This document shows positions 9,164 through 16,726 of a stretch of DNA of 64,000 nucleotides, piece after piece. A program made the translations under genes and the position numbers. How positions within the stretch are numbered: the first letter of the stretch is position 1; each line of letters opens with the position of its first letter. The notes under the pieces were generated by a model. The model was not told where the DNA came from. It searched no databases and worked only from the letters and a program-made list of their open reading frames with translations. Origin of the DNA: Mycolicibacterium sp. 018/SC-01/001 (GTDB taxonomy: Bacteria; Actinomycetota; Actinomycetes; Mycobacteriales; Mycobacteriaceae); NCBI RefSeq assembly GCF_007096635.1, contig NZ_VKAA01000005.1:62001-126000 (forward strand), given 5' to 3'.

Positions 9164-10000
9164 TCATGTGCGCGGAACGGGTGGATCGACGGGACGGGAC
9201 GATGCGTGCCATCGCCGGATCTCTACGCGGCTATCCGTGCTGGCGTTGTCGTAGAACTGCTCGACTGTCACGAACGGAGCAGCCATATCTTTGATCTGGT
9301 GATGCGTGAACGGACCGTAGACGGTGCCGGTCGGTCCCAACACCCACGCCCGGCCCGCCGTCTTGTCGACATAAACGGCAACGTGCTGGGTTTCGGTTGT
9401 GAAGCGACGCCCGTAGGGCACGCTCGCGATCACCGTCAGAACATGGTTCTGCCACACGCCGTACTCGAAGTGATCATCCAGAAAGACGACATGCGCTGGA
9501 CTGTCCGGCGTGAGTGTGTCACCGAGGTAGCCAGACGGTATCGCGGTGGCATACAGACCCAAAGCGAGTGCACCGCTGGCGGTTCCGCCAGAACCGAAGT
9601 TCCAGTCGGCATCGACGTAGGAGACCGTGTCGTCCAGTTGCGCGGTGGCGTACCCGGCTGCGCGGCCCACCCCGTTGTAGTTGATGATCGACTTTCCCCC
9701 GTGGATGGTCGGACGGGCGGAGTCGTTCGGCGTGTAGGTGAGAATCGCGGTCTGCCCGGAGTCGAACACGGCGGGGTGGCTACTGTTCGGCTCAGTGCTG
9801 TAGTCCTGGTAGAGGTCCGAGTGCGCGATTGGAGAAGCGCACGTGCACAACAGGAGACACAGAAGTGCTCCGCACGCGGTCCGCAGCGACACGCCGATGA
9901 CACGCGTGCCCCATCGCAGGGCATGGTGCTCGCGCTTGTAGTCGCCGCGTGCGGCCGGCATGTCCTGGTGATCAACCGAACCGGTGGGTGATGTCAGCAT
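9164..10000 (-). CDS. Secreted protein of unknown function, possible beta-sandwich
   Basis: A 278-residue protein that I do not recognise. The start is ATG 10000, with GAAGGG 6 bases upstream; the frame is open to 10285 but the extra part is Arg-rich and looks non-coding. After a basic N-terminus a hydrophobic stretch (GALLCLLLCTCASPIA, about residues 40-56) suggests a signal peptide or lipoprotein signal, although the lipobox is poor. The mature part is rich in Tyr, Asp, Gly and Thr with alternating hydrophobics (HVVFLDDHFEYGVWQN, HVAVYVDKTAGRAWVLG), suggesting a secreted beta-rich, possibly carbohydrate-binding fold. Its place beside the polysaccharide genes hints at a role in glycan handling, but that is inference. 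Confidence 0.6.
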   Translation of the reverse strand: MLTSPTGSVDHQDMPAARGDYKREHHALRWGTRVIGVSLRTACGALLCLLLCTCASPIAHSDLYQDYSTEPNSSHPAVFDSGQTAILTYTPNDSARPTIHGGKSIINYNGVGRAAGYATAQLDDTVSYVDADWNFGSGGTASGALALGLYATAIPSGYLGDTLTPDSPAHVVFLDDHFEYGVWQNHVLTVIASVPYGRRFTTETQHVAVYVDKTAGRAWVLGPTGTVYGPFTHHQIKDMAAPFVTVEQFYDNASTDSRVEIRRWHASSRPVDPPVPRT

Positions 10001-10023
10001 CAAAGCCCTTCGGTCGGAGTGCC

Positions 10024-10051
10024 TCTGTGACCGTGCCCGGATTGTCACAGA
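10024..10051. repeat. 8-bp inverted repeat upstream of the secreted-protein gene
   Basis: The arms TCTGTGAC (10024-10031) and GTCACAGA (10044-10051) are perfect complements separated by 12 bases. They lie 24-51 bases upstream of the minus-strand start at 10000, where they could be an operator or a 5'-leader hairpin. The spacing is too long for a CRP/FNR site. No protein can be assigned. Confidence 0.45.
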
Positions 10052-10407
10052 CACAGCAGTGGTGCCACACCGATCGTACTCCTCAGCAACGAGATCGATA
10101 CCACAGTGAACCGCCTTGGTTCGCTCAGTTGCGCGGCCGATCCGTGCTGATCTGCGCGCCGAGATCCATCCTGCACCGAGAGGAACTAGTTCTTGACTAG
10201 GCATCCGGCTGCGCCAGGTAGCGCGGGATCTAGATCGATGAGTAGTCCATATAGACAATAAGATTCGAGACAAGCGGGCCGCCATCTGGGCATGTGACCA
10301 CGGGTGTATGACGCAGCGATCTCCCCGGTGTCAGCCTGACGGTGTTCGGCGGCGACCAGAGATGCTCTCGTCGACTGTTGCCTGGCTGTATCGGTCACGT
10401 CTGCTTA
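10052..10407. other. Intergenic stretch with no gene seen
   Basis: Both strands were read. The open frames here are short or Arg-rich extensions without ribosome sites, and base composition drops slightly compared with the coding neighbours. It should contain the promoter of the minus-strand secreted-protein gene, but I see no convincing -35/-10 pair. Nothing resembling an RNA gene or insertion sequence was found. Confidence 0.5.
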
Positions 10408-10437
10408 TTGACACCCGATCTGGCAAACTCCTATGCT
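10408..10437 (+). promoter_or_regulatory. Consensus-like sigma-A promoter
   Basis: TTGACA at 10408-10413 and TATGCT at 10432-10437 are separated by 18 bases. Transcription would begin near 10444, giving a leader of about 125 bases before GTG 10570. That leader includes a T6G7 run around 10454-10466. Confidence 0.6.
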
Positions 10438-10569
10438 CAGCTGCACAGCGGCATTTTTTGGGGGGGACGCCGTGAGCCAGTGCGCACCACTGCCCACCGG
10501 CCCCATGAGACTCCGGGCACTCCGCGCACGCGGTTCGGCCTACCGACGCACGATCGAGGAGGGCGGCCC

Positions 10570-11967
10570 GTGAGCGAGGCACCGCGTGTTCGCAAACCGG
10601 CTCCGTGGGTGACGATCCGCAAGGTCGTCGACCACCCGGAGCTCATCGGCAACCACATGTCCAAAGGCGCTCGTCACGGTTTCCTGCTGTTCCTCGTCTC
10701 GGGTATCGCGATCCAAACGTGGGCACTCATCCCGACGACGGTGCCCTCGGGCATCTACGTCGCACTTCCCGATATGACGAAAGTTCGTGTCGCTGAGAAT
10801 GGTTCGCCGAAGCGAGGCGCCGACCTGACCGGTACATTCGATGTTCGCAGTGTGGCAAGTGCCGAGCCGGTGGAGTTCAAGGCGTTCGCCGGAGCGAGGG
10901 TGGGAATGGCGCCGGGTCCGCAAATGGCAGCCAATCCGCAGCTTTTCGGCACTCTGGGCGAGGCGCCGGTGAAAGCCAAGTTGCAAGCGTTGCTGATTCT
11001 CTTGACGTCCAGGTTCAAGGACAGTGACGTGTCGGCATTGATCGACAAACTGCGGGCGTTACTGGCGTTGCCCGACTCTGCGCTCGTTGCCGTGCTCGGT
11101 CTTCCTGAGATGAGGGACCTGAGTCGGCTGCTCGACGCTGCCTCCCTGGGGACGGTGGATCTTCCGAAACTAACAACGGAGATGGGCAAGATCGCGCTGA
11201 CATCCGCTCCGAAAACTCCCTACCGGGTGGAGATCGCGGTCAACGGTAGGCCGACCGCCACTGTGGACATGCGTTACGTCCGCAGCGACCCTTCGGCACC
11301 CGTTGCTGCGGCAGCGCCCATGACGGCTCCCGCGGTGGTGCCTGTCGGATTCGTCAATGTCGAGCCCGGCGTTTCGATTGTCGCTGAGGCCGTCACAGTC
11401 AGTGTCCTGCGTGCGGTTGAGCCTGTGGCTGCAACGCCGATACTCGCGGCCGTTGCCACGCCTGAGGTGCTCGTGACAACGGTGGAGGCAACTCCGATAC
11501 CGGAGCCGGCCCCGACGCCGACGCCTGTTGCGCCCGAGACGTTCGCACCCACGACCGCGACAGCTGTTCCCGAGACGTTCGCGCCTACCACCATGACAGC
11601 TGCCCCGGAGACGTTTGCTGCGCCGACGATGACGGCTGCGCCCGAGACCGTTGCGCCTTCGGAGACGTCGACACCGGACCCGATTGAACCGACTCGGACA
11701 ACTGTCGAAGAAGAAGTGTCGGGGACAACGCCTGACCCCGATGATCTGAACTCGGGCGACAACACCGAATCCCACAGCGACGAAACGCAGGGTGGGCATG
11801 ACAGTTCACCGTCGAACGGTGACCCGGAATCGACTGGAAACACAGACCATGGGGGAGCCGACGCCGACGGTGGTGGTGACGGCCCGACGGGAGGACGAGA
11901 AGCGGGTAGCGGCAATGATTCTGCAAGTCGCAGCGATGGGAGCGACGGTGGTTCGCCCAGCTCGTGA
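10570..11967 (+). CDS. Membrane-anchored surface protein with PT-rich repeats and acidic tail
   Basis: A 465-residue protein of unknown function. The start is GTG 10570 behind GAGGAGGG at 6 bases. Residues 37-55 are hydrophobic after a basic region, giving a signal-anchor. Residues ~60-240 form a globular Ala/Leu-rich domain with no family I recognise. Residues ~245-340 are Val/Ala/Pro-rich and run into four 12-residue repeats (PETFAPTTATAV type, residues ~322-369). The last ~90 residues are Ser/Gly/Asp/Glu-rich and strongly acidic, ending without a sorting motif. The layout suggests a stalk holding an N-terminal domain near the membrane and an acidic tail at or beyond the cell wall. Confidence 0.72.
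   Translation: MSEAPRVRKPAPWVTIRKVVDHPELIGNHMSKGARHGFLLFLVSGIAIQTWALIPTTVPSGIYVALPDMTKVRVAENGSPKRGADLTGTFDVRSVASAEPVEFKAFAGARVGMAPGPQMAANPQLFGTLGEAPVKAKLQALLILLTSRFKDSDVSALIDKLRALLALPDSALVAVLGLPEMRDLSRLLDAASLGTVDLPKLTTEMGKIALTSAPKTPYRVEIAVNGRPTATVDMRYVRSDPSAPVAAAAPMTAPAVVPVGFVNVEPGVSIVAEAVTVSVLRAVEPVAATPILAAVATPEVLVTTVEATPIPEPAPTPTPVAPETFAPTTATAVPETFAPTTMTAAPETFAAPTMTAAPETVAPSETSTPDPIEPTRTTVEEEVSGTTPDPDDLNSGDNTESHSDETQGGHDSSPSNGDPESTGNTDHGGADADGGGDGPTGGREAGSGNDSASRSDGSDGGSPSS
11533..11676 (+). repeat. 36-bp tandem coding repeat, four units
   Basis: Four 12-codon units: PETFAPTTATAV, PETFAPTTMTAA, PETFAAPTMTAA and a degenerate PETVAPSETSTP. The first three are well conserved and the last has decayed. 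Such repeats usually vary in copy number between strains. Confidence 0.8.
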
Positions 11968-12044
11968 CTCGAGGTTCGCGCCTCGTCACCGTGTGCGCGA
12001 CAGCCTGCCGCGATCGAGGTGCAGCACGCATTAGCCTGGGCAGC

Positions 12045-12746
12045 ATGAGTCCTCAAGAACCGCAACCCGACGACGAGGACACCGGGCCGCTGCAGATCAG
12101 TTCCCCTGTGCCGCCGTCGACGCCGGCGGATCGCCGATTCGACGCGCCGCTGTCGGTGACTCCTCGGCCGGTTCATCGCAACAACCGGCCGGTCGTGCTC
12201 GTCGCGGTCGCCACGGTCGCGGTCGTGGTCCTGGGCGTGATCGCGTGGGTGTTCTGGCCGTCCGAGGGCTCCGGCGCAACCAGCGCAGGCTCCGCAACCA
12301 CCTCGCCGACGGAAAGCCCGGAGCAGGCTCAGGCACGGTTGATGGGCATGCTGCCCCAGGGATACGCCGCTGATTCGTGTGAGACAGTGGTGCCCGCTCA
12401 GGGGGCGCTGGCTCAGGTCAGCTGCGGGCAGAACACCGATCCCGGCGGTCCGCTGACCGCCACGTACACCCTGGCGACCGACAAAGCCGCCGTGAAAGAT
12501 CTGTTCGACGACATCGTCAGCACGTCATCGGTGGTCGATTGCCCGGGCAACATTCAGTCACCGGGGCCGTGGCGCCGCAACGCCACGCCACAGCAAACGG
12601 CGGGGACGTTGGTCTGCGGATTCCAGCAGAGTAAACCGACCGTCGGCTGGAGCACCGACGCGGACCTGCTCGTCAGTCAGGTGCAGTCCGGGCCGACCGG
12701 CCCGAACATGGTCCAGCTCTACACCTGGTGGGCGTCTCACTCCTGA
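12045..12746 (+). CDS. Small membrane-anchored mycobacterial protein, function unknown
   Basis: A 233-residue protein starting at ATG 12045. It has a Pro/Asp-rich cytoplasmic head (~1-47), one transmembrane helix (about 49-68, VVLVAVATVAVVVLGVIAWVF), a Ser/Thr/Gly linker, and an extracytoplasmic domain of ~150 residues with four Cys (in DSCET, VSCGQ, VDCPG and LVCGF) that could form two disulfides. I do not recognise the domain; the plan resembles mycobacterial single-pass proteins with a small cysteine-stabilised sensor domain. It converges on the MPT63-like gene, and its last codons form one arm of the shared terminator. Confidence 0.7.
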   Translation: MSPQEPQPDDEDTGPLQISSPVPPSTPADRRFDAPLSVTPRPVHRNNRPVVLVAVATVAVVVLGVIAWVFWPSEGSGATSAGSATTSPTESPEQAQARLMGMLPQGYAADSCETVVPAQGALAQVSCGQNTDPGGPLTATYTLATDKAAVKDLFDDIVSTSSVVDCPGNIQSPGPWRRNATPQQTAGTLVCGFQQSKPTVGWSTDADLLVSQVQSGPTGPNMVQLYTWWASHS

Positions 12747-12763
12747 GCGCGCCCACCAGGTGT
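12721..12763. terminator. Bidirectional hairpin terminator
   Basis: Perfect 14-bp arms ACACCTGGTGGGCG (12721-12734) and CGCCCACCAGGTGT (12750-12763) surround a 15-base loop that contains the stop codon of the plus-strand gene. It lies between convergent genes. There is no U-tract, as is common for mycobacterial terminators. Confidence 0.75.
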
Positions 12764-12771
12764 CGCGTAGC

Positions 12772-13719
12772 TCAGGCCGGCGGCGGGACGACGACGGTGG
12801 TCGCGGCCGGGCTCTGAGCTGGCGCCGGGGTACCGCTGCTGCCCTGCGGAAGCGGGGTGCCTGAGCTGCCCTGGGGAGCGGGGCTGACCGCCGCGGGCTG
12901 GGGCACCGGGCTGGCGGGTGCGGGGCCGGCCGGAGTCATGCCGGCAGGCATCGGGGTCTCCGCACCGCCCTCGGGGAGCGGCGTTCCGGCGCTGCCTGCC
13001 GGGAGGGGCGTTCCGGCGCTGCCCGCCGGGAGCGGGGTGCCCGAGCTGCCCGCGGGGAGCGGCGTTCCGGCGCTGCCGGCCGGGACCGGGGTGGCCGACG
13101 GTGCACCCGGGGCCGAGGCGGGAGCCGCGTCCGGAGTCGGCGTCGTCGACGTCGGGGCAGTCTCCGGAGTGGCCGTCTCGGCCGTACCGGTTCCCGTGCC
13201 CGACCCCGACGATGCCGGGGCGCGGTAGCTCCCGGTCGACGGTGCGGGTGCCGGTGGCGGCTCCACCCACAGCAGCTGCTCGTCGGGTGCGCCGTCGGAG
13301 TAGAAGACGCTGTCCGGGTTCTCGCCCGTCACGTCGAAGTAGATCTTGCCGGTGGTCTTCTCACCCTGGGCCAGGGTCGACGGGTTGACCCCCTGCGGGG
13401 TGGCCACGGTGAACAGCACGCGGTAGGTGTCGCCGTTGCGGGCCCGGGCGTTGAGGTTCGACACGATCGGCGTCACCGATCCGGCGATCGCCTCGTCGGT
13501 GGCGGTCGCTTCCCACAGCGTGCCGACGGTCCGGTAGGGGATCATGTCGCCGCTGGGCTTCAAGCCGGTGATCGTCCAGTGCTGCACGACGCTGCCGTTG
13601 ACGAGCTCGCCCGGCTGACCGAGGTAACGCACCTCGGGGTCGGCGGACGCGATCGGTGCGCTTGCCACACCGAGCGCAGCCGCTGCTGCGGCGGCGATCA
13701 CCACGGGCTTGATTTTCAC
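12772..13719 (-). CDS. Secreted MPT63-family (DUF1942) protein with repeat-rich C-terminal tail
   Basis: A 315-residue protein. GTG 13719 is the start, with GGGAGG 8 bases upstream. Residues 1-26 are a signal peptide ending SAPIASA. Residues ~30-155 match the MPT63/MPB63 immunoglobulin-like domain; GTLWEATATDEAIAGSVTPIVSNLNAR and GEKTTGKIYFDVTG are diagnostic. Unlike MPT63 itself (about 160 residues with its signal peptide), it has a 160-residue Pro/Ala/Gly/Thr tail with five 9-residue repeats (PAGSAGTPL) and two more near the end. MPT63 is a secreted mycobacterial antigen of unknown function. The tail could span cell-wall layers or hold the domain at the surface. Confidence 0.85.
   Translation of the reverse strand: MKIKPVVIAAAAAAALGVASAPIASADPEVRYLGQPGELVNGSVVQHWTITGLKPSGDMIPYRTVGTLWEATATDEAIAGSVTPIVSNLNARARNGDTYRVLFTVATPQGVNPSTLAQGEKTTGKIYFDVTGENPDSVFYSDGAPDEQLLWVEPPPAPAPSTGSYRAPASSGSGTGTGTAETATPETAPTSTTPTPDAAPASAPGAPSATPVPAGSAGTPLPAGSSGTPLPAGSAGTPLPAGSAGTPLPEGGAETPMPAGMTPAGPAPASPVPQPAAVSPAPQGSSGTPLPQGSSGTPAPAQSPAATTVVVPPPA
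12949..13083 (-). repeat. 27-bp tandem coding repeat in MPT63-like tail
   Basis: Five 9-codon units of the form PAGSAGTPL (residues 213-257), the last being PEGGAETPM. Two further related units (PQGSSGTPL, PQGSSGTPA) lie at about residues 282-299, outside this block. Confidence 0.8.
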
Positions 13720-13991
13720 TGGAATGTCCTCCCGACCTTCTGTGAGCGAGCAACGAAAATACACGTCACGAGCAACCTAACAGTTCCGCGTGACAGCCTG
13801 GTGCACCAATTTGTTCGTTGGACGGCTTCCGCCTTCGCGGACAGCGGATCTGACCCCTCGTATGCGTGCACGCGCAACGACCCGACACGACGCCGAGCAG
13901 CAAATATCGAGTTTCCCTCTGCGCAGCCGCTCAAAGGGACTAGTGTGCCCCGCTGACGGGGTTTTCAATCGTGAACAGGGGACAAGCTTTC

Positions 13992-15275
13992 ATGGGCAAG
14001 CATTCCAAGACCGGCGCACGGACGATGTCGGTGCGCACCTACCTCGCAGCGGGCGTCACCGCAGGTGTCACCAGCGCAGCGATGGCCGGCATCGGCACGC
14101 TGATGCTGGACTACGACGCCGCACCGGCACCGGTGACACACCAGGTGCAGCTTGTCAACGACGAGGACGCGCTGTGGTGGCAACAGTTCGGCGGCCACGG
14201 TGACAAGAAGGTCGCCAAGAACGTCGACGCCGCCGACGCGCCCGCCAAGCCGGCGCTCCGCCCGATGATCGGCACCGGCGGCTGGCTCTACGGTGACGGC
14301 GTCGACGCCGCCGCCGACTGCACCGGCACCGCCTGCAACGGCGGCGATGCCGGCCTGCTGGGCGGCAACGGTGGTGACGGCGCCAACGGCGGTTCGGGTG
14401 GCAACGCCGGCCGGCTGTTCGGCAACGGCGGCAACGGCGGCAACGGTGTGGCCGGGGTCAACGGTGGGGCCGGCGGTGCTGGCGGTGACGGCGGCAAGTT
14501 CATGGGCAACGGTGGCAACGGCGGCAACGGCGCGAACGTCACCAACACCTCGGCCAACGTCGACGACAACCCTGCCACGACGAACACGGACGAGTCGGCG
14601 GTCAACAACGCCGTCGGCGGCAACGGCGGCGCCGGTGGTGCCGGCGGGCGTTGGAACGGAAAGGGCGGTAACGGCGGTAACGGCGGCAACGCGACCTCGA
14701 TCAACGGTTCCGCGCAGGGCGGCAAGGGCGGCGCTGGCGGGGCCAGCGGCCAGGTCGGCAACGTGACCGCCGGCAATGGCGGCAACGGCGGTTCCGCCAC
14801 GACCTCGGGCAGCAAGACCACGGACGGAAACGCCGAAGTGGCAGTCGGCGGCGACGGCGGTGCGGGCGGCCGCTCCGAGTACGGCACGGGCGGTACCGGT
14901 GGCACCGGTGGTGCCGCGACGTCCACGACCGGCAGCGATGCCGCCGGCTACGGCGGTGACGGTGGTTCCGGCGGCGACACCAAGAGCGGGCAGGCCGGTA
15001 AGGGCGGTGGCGGCGGCGACGCCACGACCGACAAGGGCAATGCCTTCGGCGGCGCCGGCGGTGACGGCGGTGACGCCACCACCAGCGACAGCGATTCGGC
15101 AGTCCGCAGCGCCCTGGGCGACGGCGGCGACGGCGGCAAGGGCGGCAACGGCACGTCCGTCAGCGGCAAGGGCACCGGCGGCAGCGGCGGTGGCGGTGGC
15201 CAGGGTGGCTACTTCGGCAAGTCCGGCAAGGACGGCGACAAGGGCACCAGCAGCACGCCTTCTGCCTCCGGGTAG
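13992..15275 (+). CDS. PGRS-like glycine/asparagine-rich protein without a PE domain
   Basis: A 427-residue protein starting at ATG 13992, with AGGGGA about 10 bases upstream; GTG 13971 is an alternative. The N-terminus is basic and then hydrophobic (TYLAAGVTAGVTSAAMAGIGTLML, about residues 16-39), which looks like an export signal. It is followed by a short mixed region (DALWWQQFGGHGDKK) and, from about residue 116, GGNGG/GGDGG/GGAGG repeats almost to the end. This is the PGRS repeat type of mycobacterial PE_PGRS proteins, but the ~110-residue PE domain is absent. Two Cys (CTGTAC) sit at the repeat boundary. It is probably cell-surface or secreted; the function is unknown. A strong terminator follows. 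Confidence 0.78.
   Translation: MGKHSKTGARTMSVRTYLAAGVTAGVTSAAMAGIGTLMLDYDAAPAPVTHQVQLVNDEDALWWQQFGGHGDKKVAKNVDAADAPAKPALRPMIGTGGWLYGDGVDAAADCTGTACNGGDAGLLGGNGGDGANGGSGGNAGRLFGNGGNGGNGVAGVNGGAGGAGGDGGKFMGNGGNGGNGANVTNTSANVDDNPATTNTDESAVNNAVGGNGGAGGAGGRWNGKGGNGGNGGNATSINGSAQGGKGGAGGASGQVGNVTAGNGGNGGSATTSGSKTTDGNAEVAVGGDGGAGGRSEYGTGGTGGTGGAATSTTGSDAAGYGGDGGSGGDTKSGQAGKGGGGGDATTDKGNAFGGAGGDGGDATTSDSDSAVRSALGDGGDGGKGGNGTSVSGKGTGGSGGGGGQGGYFGKSGKDGDKGTSSTPSASG
14337..15209 (+). repeat. PGRS-type GGxGGx coding repeat
   Basis: About 290 codons dominated by Gly-Gly-Asn, Gly-Gly-Asp, Gly-Gly-Ala and Gly-Gly-Lys triplets, interrupted by short Thr/Ser/Asp-rich segments. The opposite strand stays open across it because of the GGC/GCC bias, giving spurious antisense frames. 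Confidence 0.85.
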
Positions 15276-15288
15276 ACACCAACACGCG

Positions 15289-15332
15289 GACACGGGCGTC
15301 GACGTATCGTCGGCGCCCGTGTCGGCGTTTTT
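15289..15332 (+). terminator. Intrinsic terminator after the PGRS-like gene
   Basis: A 15-bp stem (15289-15303 with 15309-15323, one G-T wobble) closes a 5-base loop and is followed by GGCG and five T at 15328-15332. It is a textbook rho-independent terminator, unusually complete for a mycobacterium. Confidence 0.85.
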
Positions 15333-15388
15333 GTGCACGCGAAAAGGGCTGGCCATCAACGTGTTTCGGGTGAGCTATCATCGCTGTC

Positions 15389-15859
15389 ATGTCTGACACC
15401 AAACCCGCGTGGATGGCCCCGGCCGCGCTCGTCGTCGCCGTCCTGGCCCTGGCCCTGGCCGCGTGGGGACTGTTCCGCCCAGCGCCCTCCGAGACCGCGA
15501 ACTCGTCGGGCACCCCATCGAGTGGCGACGCCAAGTCCGAGATCTGTCAGGCCTTCACGACGGTGCGCAATGCGGTGTCGCTGCAGACGAACGCCGATCT
15601 GGGCACCGACAAGGTCGCTCGTCAGGCGGTGGCGGCGAATGCCCGGCTGGCGACCCTCGGAGGCGGCGAATTCCTGCTGTCTCGGCTCAACCCCGCGGTG
15701 CCCGGAGATCTCGCCAACGCCGTGCGTTCGTTCGCCAACGATCTCACCTACATCGGCATGGGTCAGCTCGCAGGCGCACCTGGCAACGATCCCACGCAGA
15801 CACAACGCCAGCAGAGCGCGCAGGACACCGCAACCAAGATCGACACGCTGTGCAAATAA
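15389..15859 (+). CDS. Small membrane-anchored mycobacterial protein, function unknown
   Basis: A 156-residue protein starting at ATG 15389. One transmembrane helix (PAALVVAVLALALAAWGLF, about residues 11-29) is followed by a Ser/Thr linker and a mostly helical extracytoplasmic domain with two Cys (in SEICQAF and the final DTLCK) that could pair. Proteins of this plan are common in mycobacteria and have no assigned role. It converges on the MaoC-like hydratase gene with a 4-base gap. Confidence 0.72.
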   Translation: MSDTKPAWMAPAALVVAVLALALAAWGLFRPAPSETANSSGTPSSGDAKSEICQAFTTVRNAVSLQTNADLGTDKVARQAVAANARLATLGGGEFLLSRLNPAVPGDLANAVRSFANDLTYIGMGQLAGAPGNDPTQTQRQQSAQDTATKIDTLCK

Positions 15860-15863
15860 GAGC

Positions 15864-16724
15864 TCAGGCCGGGACGAATTCGACGCCGGCGAGCGCCACG
15901 GCGTCGTCGCGCTCCGGTGCGGTGACCACCGCTCGGTAGGCCCCAGCGTCCTTCCACACGCTGACTTTCAGCGTTTCGCCCGGGAACACGACACCGGCCA
16001 TGCGCGCGCCGTAGGACTTGAGCGCGGCGACGTCACCGTCGAGGAGATGATCCACCAGCGTCTTGCAGGTCATGCCGTAGGTGCACAGTCCGTGCAGGAT
16101 CGGCCGCGGAAAGCCTGCTGCCGCAGCGAAATCCGGGTCGGAGTGCAGCGGATTGCGGTCGCCGCACATGCGGTAAAGCAGCGCCTGCTGCGGTGATGTC
16201 GGTAACGTCAACTCGATGTCAGGCGCCCCCTCGGGCGCCGCGGACGAGCCCGATGGGCCACGGTCGCCCCCGAAGCCACCTTCGCCGCGGGCGAAGATCG
16301 AACGCTTCTGCGTCCACAGCAGGGTTCCGTCCGCGTCTTTGACCTCGGTCTCCGACCAGATCACCGCGGCCTTGCCCTTGTCCCAGATCTCGGTGAATCG
16401 GGTGATCCCGGTGGCCGTACCCGACGGCGGGATCGGCCCGGGCACGGTGACGGCTTCGCTGGCGTGCAGCACCTTCGACAGCTCGATGTCGATGCCGGGG
16501 AACTTCACCACGGGCGGTGTGGTCAGGTGGAAAGTCTGGGCGACGTTGCCGAACGTCGGCAACACCTGGGGGGTGCCATCGGTCAGGTAGCGCAACTCGC
16601 GGGGGTCCGTCGGGTCTGCGCCGGCGCCGAGTCCGAGGTGATAGAGCTGAACATCGCTACTGCTCCAAGAGAATTCGACCGGCGGTAGTTCGGCGCCGAT
16701 CGCTTCGTCCAGATTGATGGGCAT
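15864..16724 (-). CDS. hsd4B: MaoC-family enoyl-CoA hydratase (Rv3538/hsd4B type)
   Basis: A 286-residue double-hotdog hydratase. The hydratase-2 signature YRMCGDRNPLHSDP followed by GFPRPILHGLCTYG (residues ~184-218) contains the catalytic Asp and His of (R)-specific enoyl-CoA hydratases; the N-terminal half is the non-catalytic hotdog. It matches Rv3538 of M. tuberculosis, historically named hsd4B and placed in sterol side-chain beta-oxidation. It starts 2 bases after the kstD stop and is therefore cotranscribed with kstD from the KstR-controlled promoter. The name hsd4B implies dehydrogenase activity, but only hydratase motifs are present. Confidence 0.85.
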   Translation of the reverse strand: MPINLDEAIGAELPPVEFSWSSSDVQLYHLGLGAGADPTDPRELRYLTDGTPQVLPTFGNVAQTFHLTTPPVVKFPGIDIELSKVLHASEAVTVPGPIPPSGTATGITRFTEIWDKGKAAVIWSETEVKDADGTLLWTQKRSIFARGEGGFGGDRGPSGSSAAPEGAPDIELTLPTSPQQALLYRMCGDRNPLHSDPDFAAAAGFPRPILHGLCTYGMTCKTLVDHLLDGDVAALKSYGARMAGVVFPGETLKVSVWKDAGAYRAVVTAPERDDAVALAGVEFVPA

Positions 16725-16726
16725 GA

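Noticed and set aside
10024..10051. CRP/FNR-type binding site
   Set aside because: The TGTGA/TCACA halves are separated by 14 bases rather than 6, so it does not fit that operator class.
10001..10285. N-terminal extension of the secreted-protein gene
   Set aside because: The extra 95 residues are Arg/Ser-rich, precede a good ribosome site and place the signal peptide far from the N-terminus.
10342..10569. Upstream extension of the repeat surface protein
   Set aside because: It would include the promoter and a T6G7 run, and the GTG at 10570 has a strong ribosome site.
13965..15359. Long minus-strand open frame across the PGRS-like gene
   Set aside because: It results from the GGC/GCC repeat bias. 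The translation is low-complexity Ala/Val/Gly with no ribosome site, while the plus-strand frame has a typical PGRS pattern and a terminator.
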